From Sporolactobacillus laevolacticus DSM 442 (GTDB lineage: Bacteria > Bacillota > Bacilli > Bacillales > Sporolactobacillaceae): 60,252 bases of DNA. A program made the translations under genes and the position numbers. A model generated the notes under the pieces. That model made no database searches and was not told where the DNA came from. It saw only the letters and a list, made by a program, of their open reading frames with translations. Of this stretch, positions 44,167 to 54,213 are shown in pieces. The stretch covers positions 1-60,252 of the forward strand of contig NZ_AWTC01000021.1 in the NCBI RefSeq assembly GCF_000497245.1. Reading direction: 5' to 3'. How positions within the stretch are numbered: the first letter of the stretch is position 1; each line of letters starts with the position of its first letter.

Positions 44167-45628
44167 TAAGGAGGAGTGGGGGGTAACGAATCTTCGCCTC
44201 GCTTTTCCTAAAAAGAAGACTATGCATTTTAAAGATCTGTCTTTTCATTATGTGAAAGGAGAAAAGATCTTGCTCCTTGGCCCATCCGGATGCGGTAAAT
44301 CAACGCTCCTGCAAGTGTTGTCCGGTCTTATTCCAAAAAGTGTCGAATTGCCGATGCGAACGGAAAGCCAAGATATTCCTGAAAGCTGGGGATTTATTTT
44401 TCAGGATCCGGAAACGCAATTTTGCATGCCTTATGCAGATGAAGAAATCGCATTTGTTCTCGAAAACAGGAGAACAAAATGTGAGGATATGCCATCGCTC
44501 ATTCAGCACTATTTAGATATGGTGGGATTGAAGCTGGAGAAGAATCACCAGCTGATCCGGACACTATCCGGTGGAATGAAACAACGCCTAGCAGTTGCCA
44601 GTATCCTCGCGTTGGAACCGGAAGTGCTGTTTTTAGATGAGCCAACCGCGCTGCTTGACCCGAAAGGAACCGAGCAGCTCTGGCAAACCGTGCAGCGAAT
44701 CGGAAAAGATCGAACTTTACTCATTGTCGAGCATAAGATCGATCATGTGCTCGATTTTATCGACCGTGTCATTCTGTTTAATCAAAATGGCGAAATCTTT
44801 GCCGATGGGCCCAAGGCAGAAACACTTAGACGCTATCAAGATAAATTGGATGAATTCGGTATTTGGCATCCAGGTATTTGGGACGATTATGAAAAAAATC
44901 ATCCAGGGAATCAGATCACTGCCAATTCAAAAGAGCCAGTGCTGGAACTTGATCATTTTATGGTCATGCGACAAAAAAAGGTGAAATTCACTGCCGACAA
45001 GCTCTGTATTCATCGCGGCGAATGGGTAACTGTGATCGGTGAGAACGGCGCGGGAAAAAGCACGATGATTGAAGGAATAATGAACCTTCTTCGTACAAGG
45101 GGCAAAATCAGATGGGTGTTTGATCATCCTGAGGATCATGTTCAATTTGTGTTTCAGAATCCTGAATACCAGTTCGTTACTGATCAAGTAGACGCTGAAC
45201 TTGGTTTCAGCTTAAAGGTGAACAACCTGACTGAAGAAGAGATCTATAAACGGGTGAATGAACAGCTTCTTCGCTACGCTCTTGAAGAACAAAAGCACCA
45301 GCACCCATTTCAGCTCTCTGTCGGACAAAAAAGACGGCTCAGTGTTGCCTCGGCACTTATTACGTACCCGGATGTATTGATTCTTGATGAACCAACCTAT
45401 GGGCAAGATGCAAGAAATACGTTCGCTCTGCTCGATCTTTTTCAGCAGTTAAGGGAAGAAGGCACAACGATTATTATGGTCACACACGAAATGGAAATCG
45501 TCCGCCATTACGCGACCCGTGTGTTGAAAATTAAAGATGGCCGTATCGTTGATGACTCCGTGAATAACAGTGGGGAGGAGAAGAAGAGTGGACAACGTGT
45601 GGACCAGCACGAACAAATTATTTTTTAA
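44153..45628 (+). CDS. ykoD: ECF ATPase YkoD, two fused ATP-binding domains
   Basis: 491 aa with two ABC domains in one chain. Domain 1: Walker A GPSGCGKST, signature LSGGMKQR, Walker B VLFLDEPTALLD. Domain 2: Walker A GENGAGKST, signature LSVGQKRR, Walker B VLILDEPTYGQD. Powers the thiamine-precursor importer. ATG 44153 follows AAGGAAG and overlaps the ykoE stop by 14 bases. Confidence 0.94.
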   Translation: MSSNNKEEWGVTNLRLAFPKKKTMHFKDLSFHYVKGEKILLLGPSGCGKSTLLQVLSGLIPKSVELPMRTESQDIPESWGFIFQDPETQFCMPYADEEIAFVLENRRTKCEDMPSLIQHYLDMVGLKLEKNHQLIRTLSGGMKQRLAVASILALEPEVLFLDEPTALLDPKGTEQLWQTVQRIGKDRTLLIVEHKIDHVLDFIDRVILFNQNGEIFADGPKAETLRRYQDKLDEFGIWHPGIWDDYEKNHPGNQITANSKEPVLELDHFMVMRQKKVKFTADKLCIHRGEWVTVIGENGAGKSTMIEGIMNLLRTRGKIRWVFDHPEDHVQFVFQNPEYQFVTDQVDAELGFSLKVNNLTEEEIYKRVNEQLLRYALEEQKHQHPFQLSVGQKRRLSVASALITYPDVLILDEPTYGQDARNTFALLDLFQQLREEGTTIIMVTHEMEIVRHYATRVLKIKDGRIVDDSVNNSGEEKKSGQRVDQHEQIIF

Positions 45629-46388
45629 AATCAATCCAAGTCTGAAGTTCGTCATCATCTCGTCATTATTTATTGTCTATCTGTTTGTCCATAATCTGAA
45701 CACGATGATCTGGGCGTCCCTTCTCTTCCTTATTCTTTACTATTTGGTGAGCGGACTAACGGGGAAATGGTCCTTCTGGTTTGTTTTTCTAACATTGATT
45801 GTGTCTTTGTTCAGTGCATCAGCGATGATTATGTTCGGCAAAGGTGATCACATTATTTATCAAAAGTATCTTATTTTAATTACTCAGGAGAGCTTAGCAA
45901 GAGGTATTCTGCTTGGCCTTCGAACCTTTACTTTCAGCCTGGTTGGCATGATCTTTGCGACAACAACGCTTCCTGTACCCTTCTTTTATTCGCTGATGCA
46001 GCAGTTAAAGGTTCCAGTCCGCTACGCATATGGTTGCATGGCCGCATTTCGGATGATTCCGATCATGGCGGAAGAATTGATGCATATCCGCCAGGCGATG
46101 ATTGTCCGCGGCATGGCACGGCAAAAAGGCGCAAAAGCGCTTTATGAGCGAATGAACCGGTACATGTTGACCATGCTGGCGCAATCCATCAGACGCGCGC
46201 AGCGTACAGCAATCGCCATGGAAGCGAAACGCTTTTCAATGACTGAGGAACGCACGTATTATTATGAAATCGGCTGGAGTCGTTACGATCTTTTCTTTGT
46301 CGTCATTATCCTGTTAACCGTCACACTTGGTTTTGTCTGCTCCGCTTATTTCCCACTGACACCGTTCACCAATGTACTGGATCATTGA
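45588..46388 (+). CDS. ykoC: ECF T component YkoC
   Basis: 266 aa membrane coupling protein. Hydrophobic N-terminal half, then the two coupling-helix motifs RQAMIVRGMARQKG and RTAIAMEAKRFSM. I place the start at GTG 45588, seven bases after GGGAGGAG, giving a 41-base overlap with ykoD. Completes the ykoEDC transporter. Confidence 0.92.
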   Translation: MDNVWTSTNKLFFKINPSLKFVIISSLFIVYLFVHNLNTMIWASLLFLILYYLVSGLTGKWSFWFVFLTLIVSLFSASAMIMFGKGDHIIYQKYLILITQESLARGILLGLRTFTFSLVGMIFATTTLPVPFFYSLMQQLKVPVRYAYGCMAAFRMIPIMAEELMHIRQAMIVRGMARQKGAKALYERMNRYMLTMLAQSIRRAQRTAIAMEAKRFSMTEERTYYYEIGWSRYDLFFVVIILLTVTLGFVCSAYFPLTPFTNVLDH

Positions 46389-46439
46389 CCTTCGCGTGTC
46401 CGGAGTGTACGTTAGAGGAAACAGAATGGAGGAGAACAG

Positions 46440-47207
46440 ATGGGGAAAACCGCACTAGTAACAGGGGCAACGAGTGGGATCGGCTACGCGTTAACACAAC
46501 TGCTTGCTGCAGATGGCTATGACTTGATTCTTGTTTCGCGAAATGAAGAAAAAATGCGAAGCATAAAGGATGCTCTGCCCGAAAGATCTGTGGCCATTAT
46601 TCAAAAGGATTTAAGCAAACAAGGCGCTGCTAAAGAAGTTTTTGACGAAGTAAAACAGGATGGACGATCTGTCAATGTACTGATTAATAATGCAGGTTTC
46701 GGGTTGGTTGGTGCCTTTGATTCGCTGGATACCGATCTTCAAAATGAAATGATTCAGTTAAATGTTACCGCGCTTACGAATCTAACTTCCTATTTTCTTC
46801 CTGAACTAAAGCAGCATGCGGGGAAAATTCTTAATGTTGCAAGCACAGCTGCATATCAGCCCGGTCCATTTATGGCGGTCTATTTTGCGACGAAAGCTTA
46901 TGTGCTTTCTTTTTCCGAAGCACTAGCTGAGGAGTTATCGGGAAGCGGGGTATCCGTCACCGTACTTTGCCCAGGACCAACCCACACAAACTTTGGTGCT
47001 GTTGCTCATGCGGAGGATATCAAAATGTTCAGCAAAACGATGGATGTAAACCGTGTCGCCCAAATTGGTTACCAGGCAATGATAAAAGGGAGAAGAGTTG
47101 CGATTCCCGGAAATATCAACCACGCAGGTGTGATCGCAGCTAAGGTGCTGCCAAGGTCTTGGGGAGCTAAAGCCGTCCGTTTTGTAACCGGTGAAAAGAA
47201 AAAGTGA
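46440..47207 (+). CDS. Short-chain dehydrogenase/reductase, YqjQ-like
   Basis: 255 aa NAD(P)-dependent oxidoreductase. Cofactor motif TGATSGIG (residues 8-15), NNAG, catalytic Ser in VASTAAYQ and YxxxK in YFATKAY. The classical SDR acting on hydrophobic substrates such as acyl or keto compounds is likely; substrate unknown. GGAGGAG precedes ATG 46440. 51 bases after ykoC, possibly separate. Confidence 0.9.
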   Translation: MGKTALVTGATSGIGYALTQLLAADGYDLILVSRNEEKMRSIKDALPERSVAIIQKDLSKQGAAKEVFDEVKQDGRSVNVLINNAGFGLVGAFDSLDTDLQNEMIQLNVTALTNLTSYFLPELKQHAGKILNVASTAAYQPGPFMAVYFATKAYVLSFSEALAEELSGSGVSVTVLCPGPTHTNFGAVAHAEDIKMFSKTMDVNRVAQIGYQAMIKGRRVAIPGNINHAGVIAAKVLPRSWGAKAVRFVTGEKKK

Positions 47208-47217
47208 ACGAGACAAA

Positions 47218-47262
47218 GAAAACCCGGAATGATTGATAAAATTCAATCGTTCCGGGTTTTTT
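47218..47262. terminator. Bidirectional terminator
   Basis: AAACCCGGAATGATTGA pairs with TCAATCGTTCCGGGTTT (one mismatch). Between two convergent genes. Confidence 0.9.
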
Positions 47263-47278
47263 AATCTTCAAATTCAAA

Positions 47279-48868
47279 TTAGTTCTTTTTTTCACTAGCA
47301 CGACGGATTTCCAGATCGCGAAGTGTAGAGCGCATGATCTTGCCGGATACCGTTTTTGGAAGCTCCGACACGAATTCGATCGCGCGTGGATACTTATAAG
47401 GTGCCGTCTGCTTCTTCACAAACTTTTGAAGTTCTGGAACTCGGGAAGCATCTGGAGCATAGCCTTCTTTCAATACGACAAATGCTTTAACAATATTACC
47501 ACGGATCGCATCAGGACTAGCGACGACTGCACAGTCCTTAACGGATTCATGTTTCAGAAGTGCGTCCTCAACCTCAGTTGGTCCGATCGTATAGCCCGAG
47601 CTGATAATAACATCATCGCGCCTGCCCTGGAACCAGAAATAATTATCTTTATCTCTCGACGCACGGTCCCCCGTCAGGAAATAATCGCCGATTACTACCT
47701 CTTTATAGCGATCCGGCTGCTGGTAATAGGTTTTGAAGAGAGCGGGGAAGTCCCGACGTACGGCAATGTTGCCAACGACACCCTCTGGAACGGGATGACC
47801 GTCCTCATCGATAATTGTAATAAATTCATCAAGAATTGGCTGCCCCATTGAGCCAATCCGGATATCTCTGCCGACAAGTGTACCGATCAGCAGTGTACTT
47901 TCGGTTTGGCCATAACCATCTTTGAGCTGAATGTCAAAAGTGTCTTTAAAAATATCAATGACGCCTCGATTCAGCGCTTCGCCAGCTGAGCAGGCAGTAT
48001 GCAGATGGGAGAGGTCATACTTGCCCAAGTGATCCACTTTTGACATGAGTCGATACTCTGTTGGTGTACAGCAAAGCACGTTCACTTTGTAGTCTTGAAG
48101 CAGTTGAAGCTGTTTTTCAGGATGGAAGCGACCGCAATAAACCAAACCCGTTACACCTTTTCCAAGAACAGAAAGGAAGGGGCTCCAAATCCATTTTTGC
48201 CAGCCGGGACCTGCTGTTGCCCAAACTGTATCGCCTTCCTTAATATTGAGCCAGCGCTTAGGCGCAATCCTAAGATGCGCGTACGCCCATGCATGAGTAT
48301 GGACAACACCCTTTGGCGTGCCTGAAGTTCCTGAAGTATAGGTCAGAAAAGCCATATCATCTTTATTAGTGTCAACCGTAGTAAAAGAATCAGAGGATTC
48401 ACTCATGAGTTGATCCATGGACATCCAGCCATTTGTTTCACCCGCGACGGAAATTTTGTATTGAAGAGAAGGCATGTCTTCCTGTATCGCGTCAACCTGT
48501 TCCGTGTAGTCTTTAAAGGTAATAATCGCTTTTGCTTCACCTTGATTGATCCGGAAGCTGATATCGCCTGAACGCAGCATCTCAGAACCTGGAATGACGG
48601 CAACGCCTGCTCTCAGAGCGCCCATATAGATGACATAGGCATCAATGATCCTCGGGACGATCGTCATAATTTTATCGCCTTTTTTGATGCCAAGTTTGTT
48701 CAAGACGTTCGCGAAACGTTTCCCTTTTTGAATCAGTTCATGATATGTGACGGTTTTCTTTTCGCCATCTTCGCTTTCCCAAAGCAATGCGATCCGGTCA
48801 GAATCAAACCGATCAATTTCACTTGTTAAATTATATTTCTGTGGTGCAACGAGGTCCATAAGTTCCAT
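47279..48868 (-). CDS. Acyl-CoA synthetase (AMP-forming), MbcS/YtcI-like
   Basis: 529 aa. Activates a short or medium carboxylate to its CoA thioester through an acyl-AMP. Motifs: P-loop TYTSGTSGTPKG, GYGQTE, TGDRAS, GRRDDVI and the C-terminal catalytic lysine in KTVSGKIMRS. Resembles the Bacillus group described as acetate/methylbutyryl-CoA ligases, including AGPGWQKWIWSPF. Start ATG 48868 with GGGAG about fourteen bases upstream, a long spacing. Confidence 0.88.
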   Translation of the reverse strand: MELMDLVAPQKYNLTSEIDRFDSDRIALLWESEDGEKKTVTYHELIQKGKRFANVLNKLGIKKGDKIMTIVPRIIDAYVIYMGALRAGVAVIPGSEMLRSGDISFRINQGEAKAIITFKDYTEQVDAIQEDMPSLQYKISVAGETNGWMSMDQLMSESSDSFTTVDTNKDDMAFLTYTSGTSGTPKGVVHTHAWAYAHLRIAPKRWLNIKEGDTVWATAGPGWQKWIWSPFLSVLGKGVTGLVYCGRFHPEKQLQLLQDYKVNVLCCTPTEYRLMSKVDHLGKYDLSHLHTACSAGEALNRGVIDIFKDTFDIQLKDGYGQTESTLLIGTLVGRDIRIGSMGQPILDEFITIIDEDGHPVPEGVVGNIAVRRDFPALFKTYYQQPDRYKEVVIGDYFLTGDRASRDKDNYFWFQGRRDDVIISSGYTIGPTEVEDALLKHESVKDCAVVASPDAIRGNIVKAFVVLKEGYAPDASRVPELQKFVKKQTAPYKYPRAIEFVSELPKTVSGKIMRSTLRDLEIRRASEKKN

Positions 48869-48971
48869 AAGCTGCCACTCATCTCCCTAAATTGGTTTCG
48901 GCTGGGTATAGACTCAGCAATACGATTTATAACTTAATATTAATACCAGGTGCTAATTTTTACAACTCTTT

Positions 48972-50063
48972 TCATTTATTTTGTTTAATGACTTGTGCGA
49001 GCGCTTCGCCAAAGGCTTTTGAGCTGCGCGTAATTTCCTGCAGGTTATTATCCACGCCGCCGATTTCAACGAGAATCGCGTTCTTTGACAAATCCTGATT
49101 ATAGATTCCGTTTCCTTCAAGCTTGGTCTTGCCAACAATGCCGCGCACAAGATCCGGATATTTTTTGTCGATCTGATTTTTGACTTGTTTGGCTAAATAG
49201 AGATTAGCCGAATAATTCGGATTTGCTTCCCCAATAATGATGCTGATCCGCGCATAAGATGTGCTGCCAATGTTCATGGTCGTAACGCTCCTGCCTGATG
49301 AATCTCTGTGGATATCGATCAAATAATTAAGTGTTGGCGTCTGCTTGAGCGCATCCTGGACAATGATTCTAGATTTCGCGTACGCTTCATTGTACCCCCA
49401 GCCCTGTTTGTACTTGTGTATATAGCCCACACCATTTTCACTCAACGTTTTCCCTATTATGTCAGCATCTTTTGCGACACTTTTCAATGGGTCGGTATAG
49501 GTCGAATCCTGGCCGCTGTTCATTGGCTTATAGGATTCCCAAGGGTGCGTATGGTAGAGAAGCACTACTTTTTTCAACTTCTGATCAGGTACATCTTTAG
49601 CATTTTCTTGAGGAGTTTTTTCCTTTGGTGGTTCAATATTAATTTCAGGAGACGGCGGATTATCTTTAGGCAGATTTGTATAATTCAATCCTTTTCCGGC
49701 TATGAAAATCCTTGTGTTGTAAATGGTAAAACCGGGCAATTCCGAACCGAAAAGACTGCGGTTATCGTCAAATCGGAGTTCAGTCATTGCTTCAAATAAG
49801 AGATGATAGACAGTCTTTGGGCGATCTTGTTTTTTTATCGCCTGATTAAAGAGAACATTTTCATTTCCGAACGTTTCGGTAAGTAAAACTTTTGCAGGCC
49901 AATCCGCTTTTTGTAAAGTGTCCTCTATGAAACCTATTTTTACTTGGCTGACCGTAACAAGGATGGCTAGCCCGTAAATCAGGATCAGGACAAAGAGATA
50001 GTGGAACAACAGACTATGGTTGATCGATGATTGTGTTGAATGTGGCGATTTTAATTTCTTCAT
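48972..50063 (-). CDS. spoIIP: Stage II sporulation protein P (SpoIIP)
   Basis: 363 aa peptidoglycan amidase/endopeptidase that works with SpoIID and SpoIIM during engulfment. N-terminal membrane anchor (about residues 20-42), a Pro-rich linker, then the catalytic domain: LLYHTHPWESY (Zn His), LIDIHRDSSGR and VEIGGVDNN with the catalytic Glu. Direct evidence that the organism sporulates. GGGGAGGG precedes ATG 50063. It is not next to gpr, its usual neighbour, so it may be a displaced copy or a paralogue. Confidence 0.92.
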   Translation of the reverse strand: MKKLKSPHSTQSSINHSLLFHYLFVLILIYGLAILVTVSQVKIGFIEDTLQKADWPAKVLLTETFGNENVLFNQAIKKQDRPKTVYHLLFEAMTELRFDDNRSLFGSELPGFTIYNTRIFIAGKGLNYTNLPKDNPPSPEINIEPPKEKTPQENAKDVPDQKLKKVVLLYHTHPWESYKPMNSGQDSTYTDPLKSVAKDADIIGKTLSENGVGYIHKYKQGWGYNEAYAKSRIIVQDALKQTPTLNYLIDIHRDSSGRSVTTMNIGSTSYARISIIIGEANPNYSANLYLAKQVKNQIDKKYPDLVRGIVGKTKLEGNGIYNQDLSKNAILVEIGGVDNNLQEITRSSKAFGEALAQVIKQNK

Positions 50064-50204
50064 ACTTGTCCCTCCCCATCATCTGAAAGATTCATGCTGC
50101 TCTATTAATCTATGAGAGAGAGGGCGGAAGATAGACTTATTTTTTTAGTGAGCCATCTTTTTTCTGTACGATCATTGGCATCTGGTTTTAGAATCATGAC
50201 TGGT

Positions 50205-50226
50205 ATTGTAAATTTGAATTTACAAT
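50205..50226. promoter_or_regulatory. Palindrome upstream of the chemoreceptor gene
   Basis: ATTGTAAATT-TG-AATTTACAAT, a perfect 10+2+10 inverted repeat about 90 bases upstream of the chemoreceptor start. Candidate operator; no known regulator matched. Confidence 0.4.
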
Positions 50227-50316
50227 TCTTTTACATTGCGCGTCTTGTTCCAAAGCTGTAATCCTTTAATACTTAAAATGTAGGAAAGAACGTATACGAC
50301 TATCGGAGGGTTACGT

Positions 50317-52038
50317 TTGAAGAACAACTTTAGAAAATGGTCAAGCTGGCGGCATCTGACCATAAGCCAGAAGTTTTCACTCAGTTTATGGATTGTTTTG
50401 CTACTGATGCTTGTTTCCGCAATCATCTCCACACTTCTGCTTTATCTCACGCTACAGCGGGCGGAGGATGCACGGGTAGAAGGAGAGCGTGCTGCTCAGA
50501 TTACAGAGGTCGGTTCATTATTTCGTTCTAAAGACTCACGCGTTGTAGATTACTTGCTAAATCCAGGTGATCAGGCTGTAAAGCTTTACTCACAAGATCA
50601 GTTGAAACTGACACAGGCAGAAAAGAAATTAAAGCCTTATATGAAAACGAAGCAACAGAAAGAATGGTTTTCGCAGATTATGAGTTACGACGCGCGCACA
50701 TTCAATCTTTTTCAAACTGAATTTGTGCCGGCAGTACTGATGAATGACAAACAAAAGACAATGGATATTCGCAAGGAGCAGAACCTGATTCAAGAGAAGA
50801 CGATAAAATTAGTAGAGCATTTGAGGAATTCTGTGATTCGTGAAGAACAGCAGGCGATGGAAAACGTCCAAAAGCAAGTGTGGGGAGCCATACTCTTCTT
50901 AGCAGCGAGTGTGGTCTTGTCCATTATGCTGAGCGCAGGAATTACCTGGATGATTAGGCGTCAGATCAAAGGTTCTTTCCAGCGCGTCATTGCCACAACC
51001 AACATGATTGCATCCGGTGATTTGCGCGGAAATGAGCAAGCCATACATAACAAAGATGAACTTGGATTGATTGCAGAATCTATCGAAAAAATGAAGATTA
51101 ATCTACTCAATATGATTCAAGCGATTGTCCAAGCAGCTGAAATGACAAAAAAAAGCGGAGGGACACTAATCCGATCAACACAATCCATCTCCAAGGAAAG
51201 CGAAGAGATGGTACATGTGATGAATCAGCTTTCTACTGGCCTGGAAACGCAAGCGGACAATACGAGCCATATTTCACAATTTACTGAAGAGTTCATGATA
51301 CGGCTTGAACAAGAAGTGTCCACGCTAGCAAGTGTTCTCCAGAACGTATTATTCGCATCCGAACTGACAGAAAAAGGCAAAGCACAAATTGACCAATCAA
51401 AGAAAAATATGAACCAAATTGAATCAAGCGTTCTAAATGCATCGGAAAATATGGCCAGATTTAAGAACCGAATGAGTGATCTGTCGCGATTGGTCGAAAT
51501 TATTGATCAGATCGCCAGTCAAACGAATCTTCTTGCCTTGAACGCGACTATTGAATCGGCTCGGTCCGGTGAAGCAGGAAAAGGATTCAGTATCATTGCC
51601 GAATCGATTCGGAAGCTCTCCATCCAAACGTCAAATTCTGCTAAAGATATGACAAATATGCTTCATGGTGTTCAAACAGGTTCTGAATCTGTTGAAAATG
51701 CTCTTTTAGAAAGTTGTGACCATGTGCGGACAGGCGTAAAGCAGATTTCACTCACCGGTGAAGCTTTTATTTCAATTAACAAGGAGGCACAGATGATTGG
51801 GGAAAGCATGAAGGAATTGTCAAATAGACTTCATGAGGTCAGCAGCATAGGCAATCAAATGAAGCAGTCCATTGACGCAGTTGCTGCAGTTTCTCAGGAA
51901 TCTTCTGCGAGTGTCGATCAAGTCAATCAATCAATGGGACGTGTCGAAGAGACAATGGATGGATTGCTGAATGAAGCACAAGAACTTGCAAATACATCCG
52001 ATAAATTTGAACAGCTGATTAAGCATTTTAAAATTTAA
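50317..52038 (+). CDS. Methyl-accepting chemotaxis protein
   Basis: 573 aa. First membrane segment about residues 21-45, an extracellular helical sensor of about 150 residues, second membrane segment about 192-214, HAMP domain, and a cytoplasmic coiled coil with the conserved hairpin tip [20 protein letters not shown]. Signals to CheA/CheW to steer motility, so the organism probably swims. Ligand unknown. TTG 50317 lies six bases after GGAGGG. No sigma-D promoter of standard form is visible. Confidence 0.94.
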   Translation: MKNNFRKWSSWRHLTISQKFSLSLWIVLLLMLVSAIISTLLLYLTLQRAEDARVEGERAAQITEVGSLFRSKDSRVVDYLLNPGDQAVKLYSQDQLKLTQAEKKLKPYMKTKQQKEWFSQIMSYDARTFNLFQTEFVPAVLMNDKQKTMDIRKEQNLIQEKTIKLVEHLRNSVIREEQQAMENVQKQVWGAILFLAASVVLSIMLSAGITWMIRRQIKGSFQRVIATTNMIASGDLRGNEQAIHNKDELGLIAESIEKMKINLLNMIQAIVQAAEMTKKSGGTLIRSTQSISKESEEMVHVMNQLSTGLETQADNTSHISQFTEEFMIRLEQEVSTLASVLQNVLFASELTEKGKAQIDQSKKNMNQIESSVLNASENMARFKNRMSDLSRLVEIIDQIASQTNLLALNATIESARSGEAGKGFSIIAESIRKLSIQTSNSAKDMTNMLHGVQTGSESVENALLESCDHVRTGVKQISLTGEAFISINKEAQMIGESMKELSNRLHEVSSIGNQMKQSIDAVAAVSQESSASVDQVNQSMGRVEETMDGLLNEAQELANTSDKFEQLIKHFKI

Positions 52039-52154
52039 ATCGATGTAGGATTACATGTTCTGGACATGCGCTATTATATTCGATTGCTAAGCTAGGAAAA
52101 AAACAGAGCTTAATTAAGTTTTGGTGTGAAGTTAATTATCACTCTCTTTGAAAA

Positions 52155-52193
52155 GAGAAAAAGCGTTCCGCAATGTTGGGAACGCTTTTTCTC
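52155..52193. terminator. Bidirectional terminator
   Basis: GAGAAAAAGCGTTCC pairs with GGAACGCTTTTTCTC, between the chemoreceptor gene and pepF. Confidence 0.9.
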
Positions 52194-52208
52194 TTATTCT
52201 TTTACTAC

Positions 52209-54011
52209 TTACTGAATCGCAGCTGCCTGCATATCGTCAACAAGCGTGCCCACATAAGCTACAGCTCGGCGGATTGTCACCGGATTTAAAATATCAACAT
52301 GTGCTTTTTCAATCAATTTTTGTGGTGTCAATCTGCCGCCTTCCTTAAGCACAGACAGCCACCGATCAACTGCTGGCTGTCCTTCCTCAGTAATTTGACC
52401 CGCGACCGCCGTCGCAACGGTCAAGCCAGCTGAGTAGGTGTAAGAATACAAGCCTGAATAATAGTGAGGCTGGCGCATCCAAGTTAATCCGTCACGATCT
52501 TCAAGCTGAACCGCGTCCCCCCAAAAACCAGCAAGTGTTTCGTTAAAGAGCTCCGTCAATTTTGAAGCGGTCAACGCTTCACCCGTTTCAGCCAGTCGAA
52601 AAACTTTACGCTGATAGACACCTTCAAGTAAATGTGTGACGAAGTTATGGTAATAGGTACTCAGCAATCGTTCTGTAACAGAGCGTTTTAATTCATCTGA
52701 AGTTGCATTTTTCTTCAAATACTGTGCAAGAATCAGTTCATTGATTGTCGAAGGAGCTTCGATAAAGAACAGGGAAGGGCGGTAATTAGCCATTTTCTGA
52801 TATTTTTGGGCGAGCATGAGATGGCCGGCGTGACCTAATTCATGGGCAAGCGTCAAAATGTTACGAATGTCACCTGTCCAGGTCATTAATATATAAGAAT
52901 GAATGCCGTAGGGCGAGGAACAGAATCCTCCGGTTGATTTGCCGATATTGTCACCATAGTCAACCCAACGGCTATTTAAGCCTTCTTCGATAATGGCATG
53001 ATATTCAGGTCCCATGATTTTCAATGCCTCGAGAATTGCAGCTTTACTTTCTTCAAAGGTCGTTTGTGGGCCGGTTGAATCGATAGGTGCGAGCAGATCG
53101 GCATAGGTCATGCGATCAAGTCCGAGCGCTTGACGTTTCAACTCAGCATAGCGCTGCATATGAGGAGCCAATTCCTTGTAGATAATATCAAGCTGATGAT
53201 TATACATCGTTTCGCTGACTTGCTGACGCTGAAGCAAGTATTCCGTTGCTGTACGGTAGCCACGCAACTTGGCTATTGCCACTGTTTTCGCAACCTCTGC
53301 TGCGTAAACGGATGCAAACGTGTTCTTATACGCGTCCAGTGTTTTTGTGAACGAGTCATATGCTTTTCGTCTTAGCTCAGTGTCTTGTGTTGACGCATAA
53401 CTATTCTCATAAAGCGTAAAGGACATTGGCAAGGTTTTACCGTTCCCATCCTTTACAGGAAGAAACTGCATGTCGGCAAGCTTGCTGCGTGCGTAAATCG
53501 TATATGGAGCATCAAGAACTTCGGACAAAGCTTTGATCGTTTTCTCAGCTTCCGGATGCAGACGGTAAGGTTTAAGCGCGAATAATTTGGTGAAATAAGG
53601 ACGGTATTCTGCAAGTTCCGTGGTCTCGCGCTCCAATGCATTCAACCGTTCTTCATCTAAATCCATAAACTCGTCCTCAAAGAAAGAGAGTGTTGTTTCG
53701 ATTTGAGCGCTTGCCGCATCCACTCGAGCGGCATCCGCCTGATTCTCGGGATCACTGCTGTCTGCTGATTGCTTCAAGCTCACGTAGGCGGATAAGCGCC
53801 ACAAACGGGCGGAAAAGTCAAAGTACTCTTCTAATGCATGGAAAAGGGACGGTCCGTTTGTTAATAATTTTCCTTTTTCATTCGCCAACTGATCTGCCAT
53901 TTTTAATAAATCGTCCAATTCTGCCAAGAAATCATCCCGTGTTTGAAATAGATCGACAAGATTCCATGTTTTTTCAGTCGGTACCTGGTTTCGTTGCAGT
54001 CTTTGATCCAT
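52209..54011 (-). CDS. pepF: Oligoendopeptidase F (M3B zinc peptidase)
   Basis: 600 aa cytoplasmic metallopeptidase cleaving oligopeptides. Zinc motif HELGHAGH with a downstream glutamate in FFIEAPSTINE, and YSYTYSAGL near the C-terminus as in PepF. ATG 54011 lies six bases after GGGGG; ATGs further upstream lack a usable spacing. Confidence 0.95.
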   Translation of the reverse strand: MDQRLQRNQVPTEKTWNLVDLFQTRDDFLAELDDLLKMADQLANEKGKLLTNGPSLFHALEEYFDFSARLWRLSAYVSLKQSADSSDPENQADAARVDAASAQIETTLSFFEDEFMDLDEERLNALERETTELAEYRPYFTKLFALKPYRLHPEAEKTIKALSEVLDAPYTIYARSKLADMQFLPVKDGNGKTLPMSFTLYENSYASTQDTELRRKAYDSFTKTLDAYKNTFASVYAAEVAKTVAIAKLRGYRTATEYLLQRQQVSETMYNHQLDIIYKELAPHMQRYAELKRQALGLDRMTYADLLAPIDSTGPQTTFEESKAAILEALKIMGPEYHAIIEEGLNSRWVDYGDNIGKSTGGFCSSPYGIHSYILMTWTGDIRNILTLAHELGHAGHLMLAQKYQKMANYRPSLFFIEAPSTINELILAQYLKKNATSDELKRSVTERLLSTYYHNFVTHLLEGVYQRKVFRLAETGEALTASKLTELFNETLAGFWGDAVQLEDRDGLTWMRQPHYYSGLYSYTYSAGLTVATAVAGQITEEGQPAVDRWLSVLKEGGRLTPQKLIEKAHVDILNPVTIRRAVAYVGTLVDDMQAAAIQ

Positions 54012-54113
54012 ATCCATCCCCCAATTCATTATGATTGATCTCATTTTACCATAATGTACCTTTTCTGATTCTTGAAAGGCATTAAGAAACCTAAAGTCCT
54101 GTGAGAAAGAATA

Positions 54114-54143
54114 TTAGACTTAAATAGCTTATCAATATATACT
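54114..54143 (+). promoter_or_regulatory. Promoter of the catE-like gene
   Basis: TTAGAC (54114-54119), 18-base spacer, TATACT (54138-54143). Confidence 0.4.
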
Positions 54144-54159
54144 TACTTACATAAAGTAA
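54143..54159. promoter_or_regulatory. Candidate operator TTACTT-N5-AAGTAA
   Basis: Perfect 6+5+6 inverted repeat starting at the end of the -10, covering the start point of transcription. Well placed for a MarR/DUF24-type repressor such as those that sense quinones and catechols, which is inference. Confidence 0.4.
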
Positions 54160-54213
54160 TAACCAATAAAAGCATATCTAAACTATAACTAAAACGAAAC
54201 AGGAGGGGTCATG

